Below are positions 47,903 through 60,149 of a stretch of DNA of 64,000 nt, piece after piece. The DNA lies in the NCBI GenBank assembly GCA_031769625.1, contig JAUIMM010000126.1:9244501-9308500 (forward strand). The letters run 5' to 3'. A program made the position numbers and the translations under genes. This stretch comes from Taudactylus pleione (lineage: Eukaryota > Chordata > Amphibia > Anura > Myobatrachidae). Every line of letters starts with the position of its first letter. Positions within the stretch are counted from its first letter, which is position 1. Below the pieces are notes generated by a model, which had not been told where the DNA came from, made no database searches, and saw nothing but the letters and a program-made list of their open reading frames with translations.

Positions 47903-47952
47903 CTTCTTCTTCTTCTTCTTCTTCTTCTTCTTCTTCTTCTTCTTCTTCTTCT
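47903..47952. repeat. (TTC)n microsatellite
   Basis: About 16 uninterrupted TTC units. Confidence 0.95.
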
Positions 47953-47997
47953 AATTTGCACTCCTGTCATTGGAGATAACTCAAGGAGATATCACCA

Positions 47998-48295
47998 TTA
48001 TTATTATTATTATTATTATTATTATAATTTATTTATATGGCACCACAAGTGTTCCACAGCGCCTTACAAAGTAAAAAAACAAATTGTATACAAGTGACTT
48101 ACAGAACAATACAATACAGGACATGGATAATATATATTGCTACATTAGCGACCATATCACCTAGATAAGCAACAGAGCATAAGCAACTGGTGTTAGGTGC
48201 CCTAGTGGTGAGTAAGAAGTAAATGACACTATAGTAAGGAGAAGCACAAGAGGGTAGATGGCCCTGCTCGTGAGAGCTTACAATCTAAAATTCAC
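47998..48295 (-). repeat. LINE-type 3' tail with (ATT)n end
   Basis: On the minus strand it reads AGATTGTAAGCTC, GTAAGGCGCTGTGGAAC, TATAAATAA and then an (AAT)n tail. This is another CR1/L2-style 3' end, about 300 bp long. The (ATT)n run at 47998-48025 is its poly-repeat tail. The opposite boundary is not sharp. Confidence 0.7.
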
Positions 48296-48466
48296 CATCT
48301 GAATAGATGCTTTCAAACTTTGCTGTACCAAGCTTTGTTGGTGCTGAGCCCTGAAAATTCAATCAAACTTCAAACACCATCATTGCACACTTCTCCCAAT
48401 GACACTCTCACCAACCACAACCTCAGCGCCCTAGACCTGGTCATGCTTTCCTCCAATCTGAACTTA

Positions 48467-49015
48467 GGGCCTGATTCAGAGCCGAACGCTCTGACCAGAG
48501 CGCTCGCTCTGAATCAGGGCCCTCCTCCATGAAAATGGAGCGGCCTCCTGGCCGCTCGCATAGCTGTGGGTGCCCACCCACAGTATATTCGAGCGTCCAT
48601 GATGATAGTCGCAATGGTCTTGACTTAATACAATGGTCGGACTTGCGACGGAGACTCTGCGGTAGGGTCTCGCTGCCGCAAGCCCTGGAGTGATTTTGGC
48701 TCTATCAGAGCCAAAATCACTCCCACTGACATCACTAGTGATGTCAGTGGGGCCGGCTTCAGATGGTAGGCGTTCCCATGGGAACGCCTCCGTCTGGCAG
48801 GCACACCCCGGCACGCCCACCAAAGGGGGCGTGATGTCAATCAACATCGACAGCACGCCCCCTTTGGTGCGAGACCCAGAGCGATGGAGACCCCTTGCTC
48901 GCCGGGTCTCGCGCATGTGCACGATGGAGCTCCCTCCATCGTGCGCATGCGCAGTGGGGGAACATCGACCCGCTTGCGAGCATCCTGCACTCGCGAGCGG
49001 GTCTGAATGACCCCC
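48467..49015. mobile_element. GGGCCTGATTCAG-family MITE 5
   Basis: The ends GGGCCTGATTCAGAGCCG and CGGGTCTGAATGACCCCC are inverted with TTA on each side (48464-48466, 49016-49018). Internal hairpins include TGATTTTGGCTC/GAGCCAAAATCA (48690-48720) and CACTGACATCACTAGTGATGTCAGTG (48721-48752). The core differs from copies 1, 2 and 4 and matches the element at 54964. Confidence 0.85.
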
Positions 49016-49018
49016 TTA

Positions 49019-49589
49019 ATTCTTGACCTCATATCCTGTCCTGACTACACACTGTCCTCATAAATCTTCTCCCTTAATTCAGCCTTGAACTTTACCAGCA
49101 ATTACTATTTTCCTCTGTCGATCCATAACCTGGGCACTCTAAACTCACTTGATACTTCTAAAAATGATCTTGCATGGCTGCATGCTACTGGAAAAGGTCA
49201 CGCACTTCCACTAACTTCTTCTGCTTCAAAGGAATCCCTTTTTTTGTACAGCTCTGTACCATCTCTGTCCAATCAATTTTACTTATCTCTCATTTCCACC
49301 CCAGTCTTCCAATCCCAAATACCCATTCTCTACCTTCAACATTCTCCATGGCTCCCCTGCTGTCTTACCATCTTCCATCTGTGCCTTTGATTAGGCCACC
49401 CACTTCACATCGAAAATGTATGCTATCCACCAGCATATCTTCTCCCCATGGTTTCCTCCTGTTCCACCTCTATATGTGTCTAATTGCCTGTCCACCTTCT
49501 CCTCCTCTACTGTGGATTAAGTCTACATCCATGTCTTATTTACTCTCCTTCTTTAAACTTTGTTTGTGAGATCACCTACTCTCAGCCCC
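49019..49589. other. C/T-rich unrecognised sequence
   Basis: The plus strand has open frames of about 100-130 codons without a recognisable domain. Composition is pyrimidine-rich, like the non-coding strand of an old retroelement. Confidence 0.3.
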
Positions 49590-52010
49590 AGATTAACTTT
49601 TTCCAGGCCAAATACTTTCATGGCTTTGAAGGTGTTGGTATGGTGTTTATGAAATTGGCGAGCCACTGTGGTTAATTTTTTTTATCCATCCAAGGTCTGC
49701 GGCCACATTCCTCACATTTCTTATATGTTCAAGAATCCTGTTTTTTTGAGCTCTGGTGGTCATGCATATTTGGTATTACAATCACAGGTAATACAATATA
49801 TTACCCCAGTGATGTTACAGTTAATGTCATTATCTGTGATGATCTCTTGATTGTAATTATCTTTAACTTTGGTAGTTACAATCGCCACACAGTTAGGAAC
49901 CTTTAACTGGATTTGGTTTGGAAACTTTGGCCTCCATGATTCCTAGATCTGTGCCAGCTGATGGATACTTTTGGTTACAGATTTTTGGCCAAATCTTGGT
50001 CTAGTAGCAAAATGGGCCAGTGTTTTTGAATTACATCTTGTATTTCACCATTCGCTACAGAAAGTGCCCACAAATCTTAATTTGCCTGTTTAGGTGTAGT
50101 GCCATTATGGAGAATCAATGATTTTCTCTATGTTTGGGTAAATGATTGCTCTGTTTTTTTTAATTGATCTTTTACTGTATCAACGTTCATCAACCTGTTC
50201 TTGAGTTCCTCAGATTTTGATACATACATTGTTACCTATGTACAGTTGATTCTAAGGGCTGTATTAAATTGTTTAAACGTACCCGATCTCGCGTCTAAAG
50301 TGACGGAAGATTGCAGGGCACTATTTAATTGATACCAATTAGCATGCTGATCGCGCCCATAGAGGTCAGGTTTAACAGCATAAATTGGCTACCCCCAACC
50401 AAAGTGCTGGGCGTGATTGTGAAAAGTTCTTTTTGGGCACCCAAATGGGTCACTTTTTGCCCATTTCAGCTTGCACCCCCTGGGGGGTACAAGCAGAAAT
50501 GGTGTGCCAGCAGCTGATTGTGCCTGACAGGAGCAACAATTGAATAGCTCCATCTGGCGCAATAGGGGTAGAAACAGTGAATACCGCTCTAAGTAACTCT
50601 TGCTTAGGGATATTCTCAATAGTGGGTAGATGTTGAGAACTAGTTTGATGGGGTAATATGTTTGTAGACATTTCATTTTTATATAGTTTCATGCCTAGTG
50701 TTCCATCCTGTTCTTTATGTAGATAAAAGTCAAGAAATGGTATTCTTTTTTTGATGATGTGGCTTTTTAGTCTCAGATTCAAGTTGTTGCAATTCAGTGT
50801 TTTAATAAATGACAGAAGTAGATCTTTGTCACCTACTAGATGATAAATATGTCATCTATATATTAGCCAAGTCATGCTGTGGTTTGTGAAAACATTTTTT
50901 TCTAATTAAAAACCCATTAGTGCTCCGACCACCCAAAACACAAATTAGTATACATGGGGGCACAAGTCGCCCCCATAGCTGTGTCTCAAGTTTGCAGATA
51001 GAAGCAGATGTTGAGTAAAGTAGTTCCTGTGGAGTACAAAATCCAATAATTGTAGTAGGAAACCATGGAGTGGGTTATCGCCTTCCATTTTGAATAAGTA
51101 TTTCACTGCTTGTTTGCCAAGATCATGGTCAATGCCTGTATGTCTAGTGTGACAAGCCAGTGATCTTCAAGTAATGTAATGTGCCTGTAGTTGATTTTAC
51201 ATAAGATGTCAGAGGTGTCCTGCAGGTTTGATGGTAATCTTACACGTGTTGTCTGAGATGGAGATCCAGAAAGGTACTGGCCTGTTCTGATAAGCCACCT
51301 ATGCCCAATACTATGGGTCTACTTGGTGGCTTAACAGTGTTCTTATGAACTTAGGGCAGCAAGTAAAATGTGGTAATTGTGGGATTTTTTATCACCAAAT
51401 ATTCTTGTTTCATGATGATGTTATCAAGTAGTGCATCATTCAAATTATTATTGTATAAGGGGGTAAAGTTTTCTTCTTGATACAGCAGGATTCTTTGATA
51501 GCATTCACCATCATTTAATTGTTGTAGTGCTTCTGCCATATTATCTGGCAGAAGCCATGGTTATCTGCCAGTTTGATGAGTACATGATTCCATTCCCTGA
51601 TTTCCCATAAAGCTTTCCTTTCATCAAAGTTAAGATTGTTGGTAACATGTTTCCTCAAATGTTTTCTCGTACGGATTGAATTAAAATCTTTTGAGTCCAT
51701 ATCTAAGAATATATTTACCTCTGGGGAGGTGTTTTCATGTGGAAATAACTGGGATTTTTTTCTAAAAAAAACCTGTCTTTTATTCATCTTCCATGTATTG
51801 GAGTGTATGCAAAGTCTCATTCTCTAATATTGATAGGTTTTCTTCAATATCTAAATTATTTTGTTCTCCAACGGAACTGTTGTCTTTGGCAGACTGATTT
51901 TTCTGAGCAAATAATTTTTTTAAAAGTAAATTTCTTCCAAATAGGCAAAAATCATTTTCCCAACAAAATCTTTTGAAAGAGGATACAGGGGAGAAAGACA
52001 ATCCTTGCTG
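49590..52010 (-). pseudogene. Penelope-like retroelement 2 (RT plus GIY-YIG), decayed
   Basis: The minus strand begins with SFSPVSSFKRFCWENDFCLF and FLDMDSKDFNSIRTRKHLRK (51500-52001), then VIKLADNHG-like text. The RT block includes YLLP, KNTVKPPSRPIVLGIGGLSE (about 51275-51350) and TLDIQAL. PFLDFYLHKEQDGTLGMKLY (50680-50735) and IENIPKQELLRAV (50585-50640) follow. Beyond the MITE at about 50256-50570, QKHWPILLLDQDLAK is readable near 49985-50040. A GIY-type GVIYCITCDCNTKYA is near 49780-49815 and is followed by stops. It differs clearly from element 1, so it belongs to another subfamily. Confidence 0.75.
50256..50570. mobile_element. MITE inserted in Penelope element 2
   Basis: The left end GGGCTGTATTAAATTGTT and the right part AACAATTGAATAGCTCC are inverted. 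Its sequence is foreign to the surrounding reverse-transcriptase frame. It contains the near-palindrome GCTTGCACCCCCTGGGGGGTACAAGC. The exact right border is uncertain (50550-50572); no TSD assigned. Confidence 0.6.
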
Positions 52011-52476
52011 AGAATGGATTTTTGCAGTTCAGGTAACATTTTGTTGGATATATTGATTATAGTGAAAAATATGTATGTGCAAACACTTCTGCACTACCTA
52101 TTTACAAATGGTTATAAATAAACACCATACATGAAAAAAGTCACATTACATATGGTCCAATGATAGTCCTTCTTTATAGGGTCAGTCCACCTTGTTGGGA
52201 AAATGTTCCACAGATATGGATATTCTTATCCTGAAACAACAGGTGTATCTCCCATATATGCAACAAGTGCAATGACAATGGGAGGACACAAGAAAAAAAT
52301 AGAGAAAATAGTGCAAAACCTTAGGATAAAAGGTATGTTTTAATAATAAAAAGCACTTACAAGATCAAAGCATAAAAACAGCATGTAACACAGGTCTTTA
52401 GTGGTAGAATGGCAGCGCCTTCAATGTCCTCCTTGGGTCCCCCAGATGGAATTAGGGCTGGAGATACTGGATGCAG
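52011..52476. other. Flank upstream of Penelope element 2
   Basis: It may be the element's 5' untranslated region, since it precedes its coding strand directly. GGGTCAGTCCACCTTGTTGG is the only GC-rich part. Nothing else recognised. Confidence 0.35.
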
Positions 52477-52721
52477 GTCCGGACTGGCAAAAGTGACTGT
52501 AAGGGGGCAAACTCCACGCTGCTGTGTCCAAAGACTCACAAGTGGCTGTGATTGTGTAAGGGGGTATTCTGACTGCAAGTGGCTGCGATGTGTTTGACTA
52601 CCATGACCAGTCGTGTTTTCCAAACCGGTGTACCCCCTTACGCAATCACAGCCACTTGTGAGTCTTTGGACACAGCATCGTGCAGTTTGCCCCCTTACAG
52701 TCACTTTTGCCAGTCCGGACC
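52477..52721. repeat. Inverted repeat with 90-bp arms and 64-bp spacer
   Basis: The arm 52477-52566 (GGTCCGGACTGGCAAAAGTG to GTGTAAGGGGGTA) is nearly the reverse complement of 52631-52721. Only a few mismatches (such as CACGCTGCTG versus the GCATCGTGCAG side) are seen. No TSD or typical TIR bounds it. Confidence 0.85.
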
Positions 52722-52759
52722 AGAATTTATTCTGCTTAGGCTCAATAATCATCATAAAT

Positions 52760-54200
52760 TTCAAGATCAGTTTTTATCTTTGCAATGATTCCAAATTTTC
52801 TTTGGCTTTACGTTTTGAAAGTCCCATGACTAAACTAAATGTTGACATATTCATATTAAAAATAATAGTTAAGTTTTTTAATAGTTAAAATTTTCACAAT
52901 TGTGCCCCACACAGAATCTTCTGTCTATTTCTTAAACTTATCATTTTAAAGTACTAGCTCTAGGGAGCACCACCAACCTAAAAAATATGTTCCTGAGGAA
53001 CACCATCATATACACTGTTGGTTTCTTTTAATACTATATATTTTGAATATTAACACAGTGCGGAATCATTTGTTTTTCTGTAAATGTTCTACCAACCCTT
53101 TTGCAGAATGTACACTAACTATTTACTATACAGCTAGTAGGACTTCACCTTCAATTGTTAATGATGTTGTTCCTGTCTAGGAAAACATGAATTAGGCAGA
53201 CAATGCTATATCATAGAGGCGCTTGGCACGTCTGGACAGTGAGATCAATACTAACGTGTTGTGTGATTGATTTCTGCCTCTCTTGTAAACGAGCACATGG
53301 AGATTAGTTAGATGAATAAAGAGTCTGTCGAGGCTAAACACACTGTCAGACTGGACAACCCACTAAACTGATGGCAGAATAAAACTCAGCCATTATAACT
53401 GGTTAAAAACATCAGTTATACTCTGCTGAGGTTTAAACTTTAAATAAATCAAAAAGAAAATGTTCAGTTTAGACACATACATTCTTTTCTACTTTTTTCA
53501 TTCACTTTATTTACTTACCTTGCATATATCATTTATTTTTATTGGCAAAAGAGCACTTATTTAAACATGTTGTTTTTGGATACCATTGTTACTTATTACT
53601 ACATTTTTGTGATATGTAAATTCATTAATTTCTATAACTTCATATTTTGGGTGTTTTGCATATGTCTCGAAAAAAGGGAGAGATATAGGAAAGTCGTTCA
53701 TATTGATCATCATTAAACAAACATCATCCTTTTTACATTATTTTTAAGTCCACATCAGGTTATTACTCTTCCTTTAAATAATTGGGCTATTACGCAAATT
53801 AAGCTTTTAAATGAAAATGAAATACAATTAGTGAGCACTTTGTGTGCTTGTGTTTTGTGCAGATATTTGCCTGTATGCATAATTGTATGAATCTCTGGGT
53901 CTAGATAAATCCATAAACTTGGTGTCAGGTCACTGGGGTTTTGTTGACCTGGGTCAGGAGCCCTAATGCTAGCTTCTGTATTAGGAGAGGAATTTAACCT
54001 AGACAGCTTGATGAAGCCCCTCCTCAGGAAGGTCGGTAGTAGTGTGGATGAGAGGCAGAATGTGGAGCAGGCTGGTGAGCCGCCTTGCAGTCTGGAAGAC
54101 CGAGACCACTGAAATAGTTTAGTAGTGGAGAACTGATTGAAACATGATGCATATAGCACGGACTGGATCATACTAAGAAATAGAGCAGACAACGGAATGT
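52760..54200. other. Unique AT-rich sequence
   Basis: The part 53220-53420 is repeat-free and of balanced composition. Open frames on the minus strand at 53755-54192 have no domain. Confidence 0.4.
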
Positions 54201-54202
54201 AG

Positions 54203-54260
54203 ATTATTATTATTTTTTATTTATATAGTGCAACCAATTTACGCATCACTGTAAATAAAA
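54203..54260 (-). repeat. Short LINE-tail fragment
   Basis: ATTATTATTATTTTTTATTT and ATATAGTGCAACCAATTTACG match the start of CR1/L2-like tails seen at 47998-48295, cut off after about 50 bp. Confidence 0.45.
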
Positions 54261-54960
54261 TATATGTTATATGTTGTTCATATCAGTCCCACCCTATTGT
54301 TGAAGGACATGTCCTCTGCTACCCGGTATTGTTGGATTATTTGAGCACTCTGGACTCAGTCAATTTATATTTGTGCATAACTTTTATCAGTACTCTATCC
54401 TACATTGCAACCCATCACCTTGGCAGAAGCTTCTGGTCTACTCTCCTGCAGATTCTTTTGGAAGTGCTGCTGTCCTGCCATGATGTGACAGCTACCTCCT
54501 TTTCATTCCTGTCCAGTGGGCAAAATACTTTAAAAGTTCAGTTTAGGGTGTCCCCAAGTTTGGGTTCTGATCTTACTTACGACCCGGGGTTTTCTTCCCA
54601 CTCACTCTGTTCCACTGTTCTTGAACTTTGCTGCTAGTCCATTTTTGCAGTAACTGCAATTGTAGCCTCTGCTATAGTGTATGGACTGCCCACATTCTTA
54701 CTCTATTATCTCCTTTCGTTGCTTTCTTTGCCATTTTAGTGTATTAACCTGTGTCCACTCTTTTAGGATGGTATGGTGTTCAATGGAGGTGTCCAGTTCC
54801 CTTCCCTCTTTTTAACAAAAAGTTACCATCTTTTACCATTGCTGGGGTGCTCACTGTGGAATCACCTTAGCTTGTTATGACCTTGTCTCACTTGATTCCA
54901 TATTTTCCAGGTGCAAAATATAGACCTTCTAGACATCATTTTGGAAAATCAGGTCTGAGC
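54261..54960. other. Unrecognised sequence
   Basis: An open frame at 54329-54637 is leucine/serine-rich but has no known domain; probably chance. Confidence 0.35.
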
Positions 54961-54963
54961 TCT

Positions 54964-55479
54964 GGGCCTGATGCAGACCCGCTCGCAAGCGCTATGCGCT
55001 CGCAAGTGGGTCGATTGTTAGGTAGTGCGCACGCATGCGTGCACGAGCCCCGGAGCGAGCACAAAAAGCACTCGCTCCAGTGCTCGCATCCACAAGGGGC
55101 AACATCGACAGCTCGCCCCGTTTGGAAGGTGGGTCGGGGGGGTGGCTGGGCAAACGGAGGAATTCCTGCAGGAACGCCTGATGTTTGTGGGCGGCCCTAC
55201 TGACATCACTCGTGATGTCAGTAGGTGGACTTCCTGCTCTGTTAGAGCAGGAAGTCCACTGGGGCTTGCGGCAATGAGGCCCTACCGCAAGGGTCTTGTC
55301 GCAAGCCTGATGGTCGCGATGGTCTTGACCATCGCGACCATCACCTGGCCGCTCGCATAAGCTGTGGGTGGTAACCCACAGCTATGGGAGTGGCCAAGAG
55401 CCTGCAACTAAAAAAAACAAACCCCGCCCTGATTCAAGATGAAGCGCTCGCTTTTTGCGAGCGCCTCTGAATCAGGGTC
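54964..55479. mobile_element. GGGCCTGATTCAG-family MITE 6
   Basis: The ends GGGCCTGATGCAGACCC and CTCTGAATCAGGGTC are inverted with TCT at both sides (54961-54963, 55480-55482). It shares GGTCGCGATGGTCTTGAC and CCGCTCGCATA with the MITE at 48467. Palindromes include CTGACATCACTCGTGATGTCAG and GTGGACTTCCTGCTC paired with GAGCAGGAAGTCCAC. Confidence 0.8.
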
Positions 55480-55482
55480 TCT

Positions 55483-57589
55483 GTCACATCTTCCTGTCTA
55501 TCGGATTGGTTAGAGTTTCTCTATTCACCAACCTCTTGCTTAGTGTTATACATTTTGTTCTGGCTGTAGAGCTCAAAACACATTGGATGAGAATCGGTAT
55601 GTAAACCACTGGATCAAATACAGACAGCAGCAGCCCGGTGGGTCAAAATCCTGACAGGCAAAGATAAGTAACCTAAGGTCAATTAAAGGTGATGATCTGC
55701 ACGCCTCATTCATTTTAGAGTAGATGCAGGGGTTGACCATCTGTAATTGCCCTGAGCTCATCTCCTAGATATCAGCCTCTTGGCAGCTTCTGCTCAAATT
55801 CTCTGGGAATCTTTCTTTATGTCGCCACCCTGACACAGAGGGTTGGATATCCCTGGTGTCTCATGGCTGTCCAGGGGATGTCGCACACACTTTCCATACT
55901 TATAGCACATGTTGGACCTGGTTCTTACCTAGCATCCCTTCCTGTTCGCTTTGTATAGGGTACTATATCCTGTGCCCCTTTTACATCTCCCATTTATTTA
56001 GCTTCCCTTCCTGCCCAGTGCCAAAGGATTATCCTCTTTCTCCTGCCCTTTCTTTTCTCAATTACACAGTGATCTACATTCAGCCCTGCTGATGAGGGAA
56101 GCTCAGGCACTATTTAGTACCTATCCTGGCTCCATTTACCAGCAGATTTGGACACAGTGCATACAACTTTCTGCCTCCTGGCCCTTATTCTCAGGGTTAA
56201 CATCCACTGCCACTACCTTTGGGTTTGACATTTGCATAGCAACAGGGTTAGGTGCTCTTTTGTTGGCACCAATTCATTATTTTGTTAACACACATATCAT
56301 CATATTTGGTAGATAAAGTATAGGCCCACTGGCCCTAACCTATGATCTGGCATTTGCTGAAGACCTGAGTTAGAATTTGACTAACAGGTTACCTCTATTA
56401 TGTCATATTTCATATGCATTGAGAATTGCTTGGCTGCAGTGGCATTGATGTATAGAGTGATTATATTGTTCTGGCAATTACAGTTTTATAAGCTATTCCT
56501 ATATAAGGAACTAACTCATTGATCTATCTGGATGCCTGTAGTGATACACAAGCCCGGTGTCTTTGGCCTGGGTGGAACCTTGAACACCAAATTCCATTTT
56601 GGCTAGCTGTTTAAACATTGCATTTTAGTTATGGTCTTCAGTCCCAATAGCTATGGTATCCACTAGTTTAGCATGGAGGCTTTAGGCCACTGAAAGTCAG
56701 ATTGCTGAAAGTTAACCAGCTTCCTTCTGACACGCAGTGACCTGAGTTGGCTTACACAGTGGAAACTCTCAGCCAATCAGTAGCCTCTGCCGTCAGCCAA
56801 TCAGCAGCCACTGCCATGGATACTGGCTGCTTATTGGTTAAGAGCGTTCACTGCCATGGTAATGGTTTCTCCATTATAGACAATGGAGCTGACCTGGAAT
56901 AACCTTATATCATTTAGATTGGCAGCGGATAGGGATAGGGTCATACATGTTTTAGTCGCAGGTTGTGACTAATGTTACAAAACTGCAACTAAAGCTACAA
57001 CCACCAGAACATTAGCCACATTAGTTGCAGGGTTAGGGTTACACTTAGGGTTAGGCTTACGGTTAAATTAGGGTACTTACCGCCACAACAGCCACTTAGC
57101 GGCACCTCTGATTGTCAACATTGTTAGCATGTTGACATTTTATTAGTGTCGACATTCCCATGTTGACACTATGACCATGTCGACATGATGAATGTCGATA
57201 TTCTAACCGATAAACTATACTGAACCACTGCCCAAATGTCTTGTTCTCAATGTACACACTTGTGGATGTCAAACTGCACATATGTGGTTGTTCTGTGATC
57301 AAGGCAAAAGGTCTGATGTATTTATTTGCTGACATATCTGATTATAGCATGCTATAATTTTATCTGGCAGATCAAGTAACTCCTGTACACAAGTGTACAG
57401 CCGTGCTCAGCCAATTATGTTTAAATTGTCCAAATTCACCCCAAAAAATTGCTGCACGTGCAGTCAGCTTAGGAGCCTGTGAAATTACGTAAATACTTGT
57501 GCTGACTGCTCAACACTTCCACACTATAGATAATAGTTCTGGCTGGTGCTAATATATGCTTACTGTTTAGATAATCACTTTAGTTGTTT
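55483..57589. other. Spacer, mostly unrecognised
   Basis: At 56740-56830 AGCCAATCAG occurs several times. At 57020-57080 GGGTTAGGGTTACACTTAGG recalls the telomere-like interior of the 19.4-kb element, and 57110-57200 has GTTGACA/TGTCGACA inverted words. These may be parts of a related old MITE. No gene seen. Confidence 0.35.
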
Positions 57590-58200
57590 ATTTCCTTTCA
57601 GCTGAGTTCAAGTCTAACACATCAAGCATCCTGATAAAATAAACATTTTGCAGATTTGGCTCTGCTGCTCCCATTAGATAGTCCTGTGAAAAAAAGCTTG
57701 TTTCAAGCCCATGCATGCAGAAAAGAACAATGCTTTCAGGGCCAGCTTTCAATAATTAGTCCAGAACTGACAATCTGGATGCACACATCAGACCTCTTTC
57801 CAAGCAGTCAATATGTCTACTTGTCTCCATAAAGAGAGAAAATAAATTGATGATTAACATTAAGTAGCTTTTCATTGTTTCCAAGCTACTGGCTATCCGG
57901 TCTGTTCACCTGTAATCCTGACTGGCACTAAAATTATTACAGTCAGTTAAGCAAATGCAGAAGGTAAAAAGCGATGTACACTTCACATAATGGGACGTTT
58001 GGAATAAATAATGGCTGCTAATGAGAGGATCAGTTCAGGTAATGTGCTGGAGTGTCAAGAATTTCAAAAGATTAAAGGTGATAAATGTGTCAAGAGAGCA
58101 CTGGACTTGTCACAGAGAGAAATGCCCACTGAGCTAGAAGAGCAATGACTTGCTGTTTGGAAGCAGATTCAGATAATACTAAAATACATCCTGACTATCT
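57590..58200. other. Candidate conserved non-coding segment
   Basis: The 600 bp contain no repeat and have even base composition. They are dense in homeodomain-like words (TCAATAATTAGTCCAG, ATTGATGATTAACATT, GCTAATGAGAGG). Such texture is typical of vertebrate conserved non-coding elements. This is an impression from sequence style only. Confidence 0.3.
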
Positions 58201-59226
58201 GAGAAGGAGCAGAAAGATGTCCGGTGTGGTCATTTGTCCAATTACATATATTTGGCAGAATTTTAGTTATATTTCAAATATTTAGATCTCATGCGCCATG
58301 TATGTCTGTTTGCAACTGTCATTCCATTTTGTGTTGTCTTACTAGGAAGAGTAGTAATTTAGTCATTTACAATGATAATCATGAGCTTTTTTTGCAAGTG
58401 ATTTCTTGGAATATGTATCTGATTCTTTCTCAGCAGTTGTGCTGAGCAGTCAGGATCCACTGACTTTTACACTCCTTTGTGTAGGTGACTTGTCACTTCA
58501 AAAATCCATGAACTCCCCAGTAGTGAGAAGTCTTAAGCTGCATAAAAATGGTATGATCTGCACAACCAACGAAATTGCTGAACGATTTTCCTTGAACTTT
58601 CCCGGTGTAGAGGATGAACGATATCATTCATAGACATGAACGATTTCACCAACTATATGAACGATTTCATCAACGATCAATGATGAACAATATCGTTGAT
58701 GATAATTACTGGTGCTTAATTCAAATGCAAATGATTGGTCCAGTGTTTCTTGAGGTGTGTATACTGGGCAGATGTTTAGGAGGGGCTTCCATAAGGGGAT
58801 AAATAGGTTGTGGCCATTTTAAGACTGCATTTCTTGCTCTGTGGCTAGTTTGGTTTGGTTTATACCTGTTGAACGCTGTTGCATAGCTAATTTGCTCTGC
58901 TTTGTTTTCGACTTGCCTTTAACAAAGTCTGTCTACTTTGCTGTCATGATGGATCCTATACGCCATCGACTAATGGTTGCTTATGCTGGAGCCGTGATAT
59001 CATCTGATAGTGAGAGGTCTGAGAAGAGGAGAAGGCCTCGTTCCTGGTAGACGAAGGAGTGGCTGTTGCAGAGGGATTACCTTTCACAAATGCCACTTTT
59101 GATGGAGATTTGTGGGAATAATCCGGACGACTACTGGAATTTCTTGCGAATGGATGAGGTCACGTTTCAAGAGCTGCTTGGCCTGGTGACCGATTTTATC
59201 CAGAGTCAGGACATGAGGAGATCTAT

Positions 59227-59877
59227 TTTTGGGATCTATTTTGTGTATATATATATATATATATAATTATATATATACACACATGAAGGCCGAGACTCCT
59301 TCAATCTGGACTAGCACCCCGCCCACCTGCCTCAGATGCTTTTAATTAGGGACCTATCATTTACTGACTGCACAGTCTGTATAACAAAGCCACAGGTAAG
59401 ACCTATATGCATTTAGTACCATGTAGCTAGTCAGTTAAGGGGTGAATTTTGGGGCGTGGGGCCCCTTGAACTGCTCTGGCTCGACTTCTTTGGGGCATCA
59501 CCACTTAACACTTATTTTTAACACTTTATTTCACTCTATGTTTGTTTTTTGTTTGTTACATTTTCACACATTTATTTAAAAAAAAATTCTAACACTTCCA
59601 ACACTAAGCAGCCACTTTCCCTTACCTAACATGTCACACTTCACTGCTATTTTTTTCATTTTATTTTGTGTGGTGCCCTGGGGTGGTTTGGCTGGTGTGG
59701 TTTGGGGCTGTCCCACACCACAGACATGAACCCCCCTAGTGTTATGTACTTACCCGATGAGGTATACCTTGACAATGGTGGGTAAGCTCATAATTTTGGC
59801 CAAAATTATGCCAAAAACTTTGCATATTATGCATAATTATTAATGGTTGTATGGTGCATCTGGTTTCTCTATTTTCT
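59227..59877. mobile_element. 651-bp insertion in the Harbinger gene
   Basis: The 14-bp word ATGAGGAGATCTAT occurs on both sides (59213-59226 and 59878-59891), splitting one transposase motif (MRRSMSAEERL). This suggests an insertion with a long target duplication, as for retroposed sequences. The segment contains a (TA)n run, A-rich pieces and no ORF; its family is unknown. Confidence 0.6.
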
Positions 59878-60149
59878 ATGAGGAGATCTATGTCTGCTGA
59901 GGAGAGGCTGGTTTCACCACAGGCTTGGGGCATCTTTATTCCGGAGACCTGTAAAGCCATATACAAGGCCCTCAGGACACAGTATTTGAAGATAAGATTT
60001 TCTGTAATGTATGAACTTTGATATATGCCTCAAAGTTAACACTGTATGCGGCCTTGTGCTTGGACCCATATAGTGGTATATGAAGCAAGCCAACTTATAT
60101 ATAGATTTAAGACCATTATTATAATGGCTGCAGGGTGTACAGTGAACAC

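Noticed and set aside
54329..54637. 102-codon plus-strand ORF as a membrane protein
   Set aside because: Leucine/serine-rich text from pyrimidine-rich DNA with no splice context or domain.
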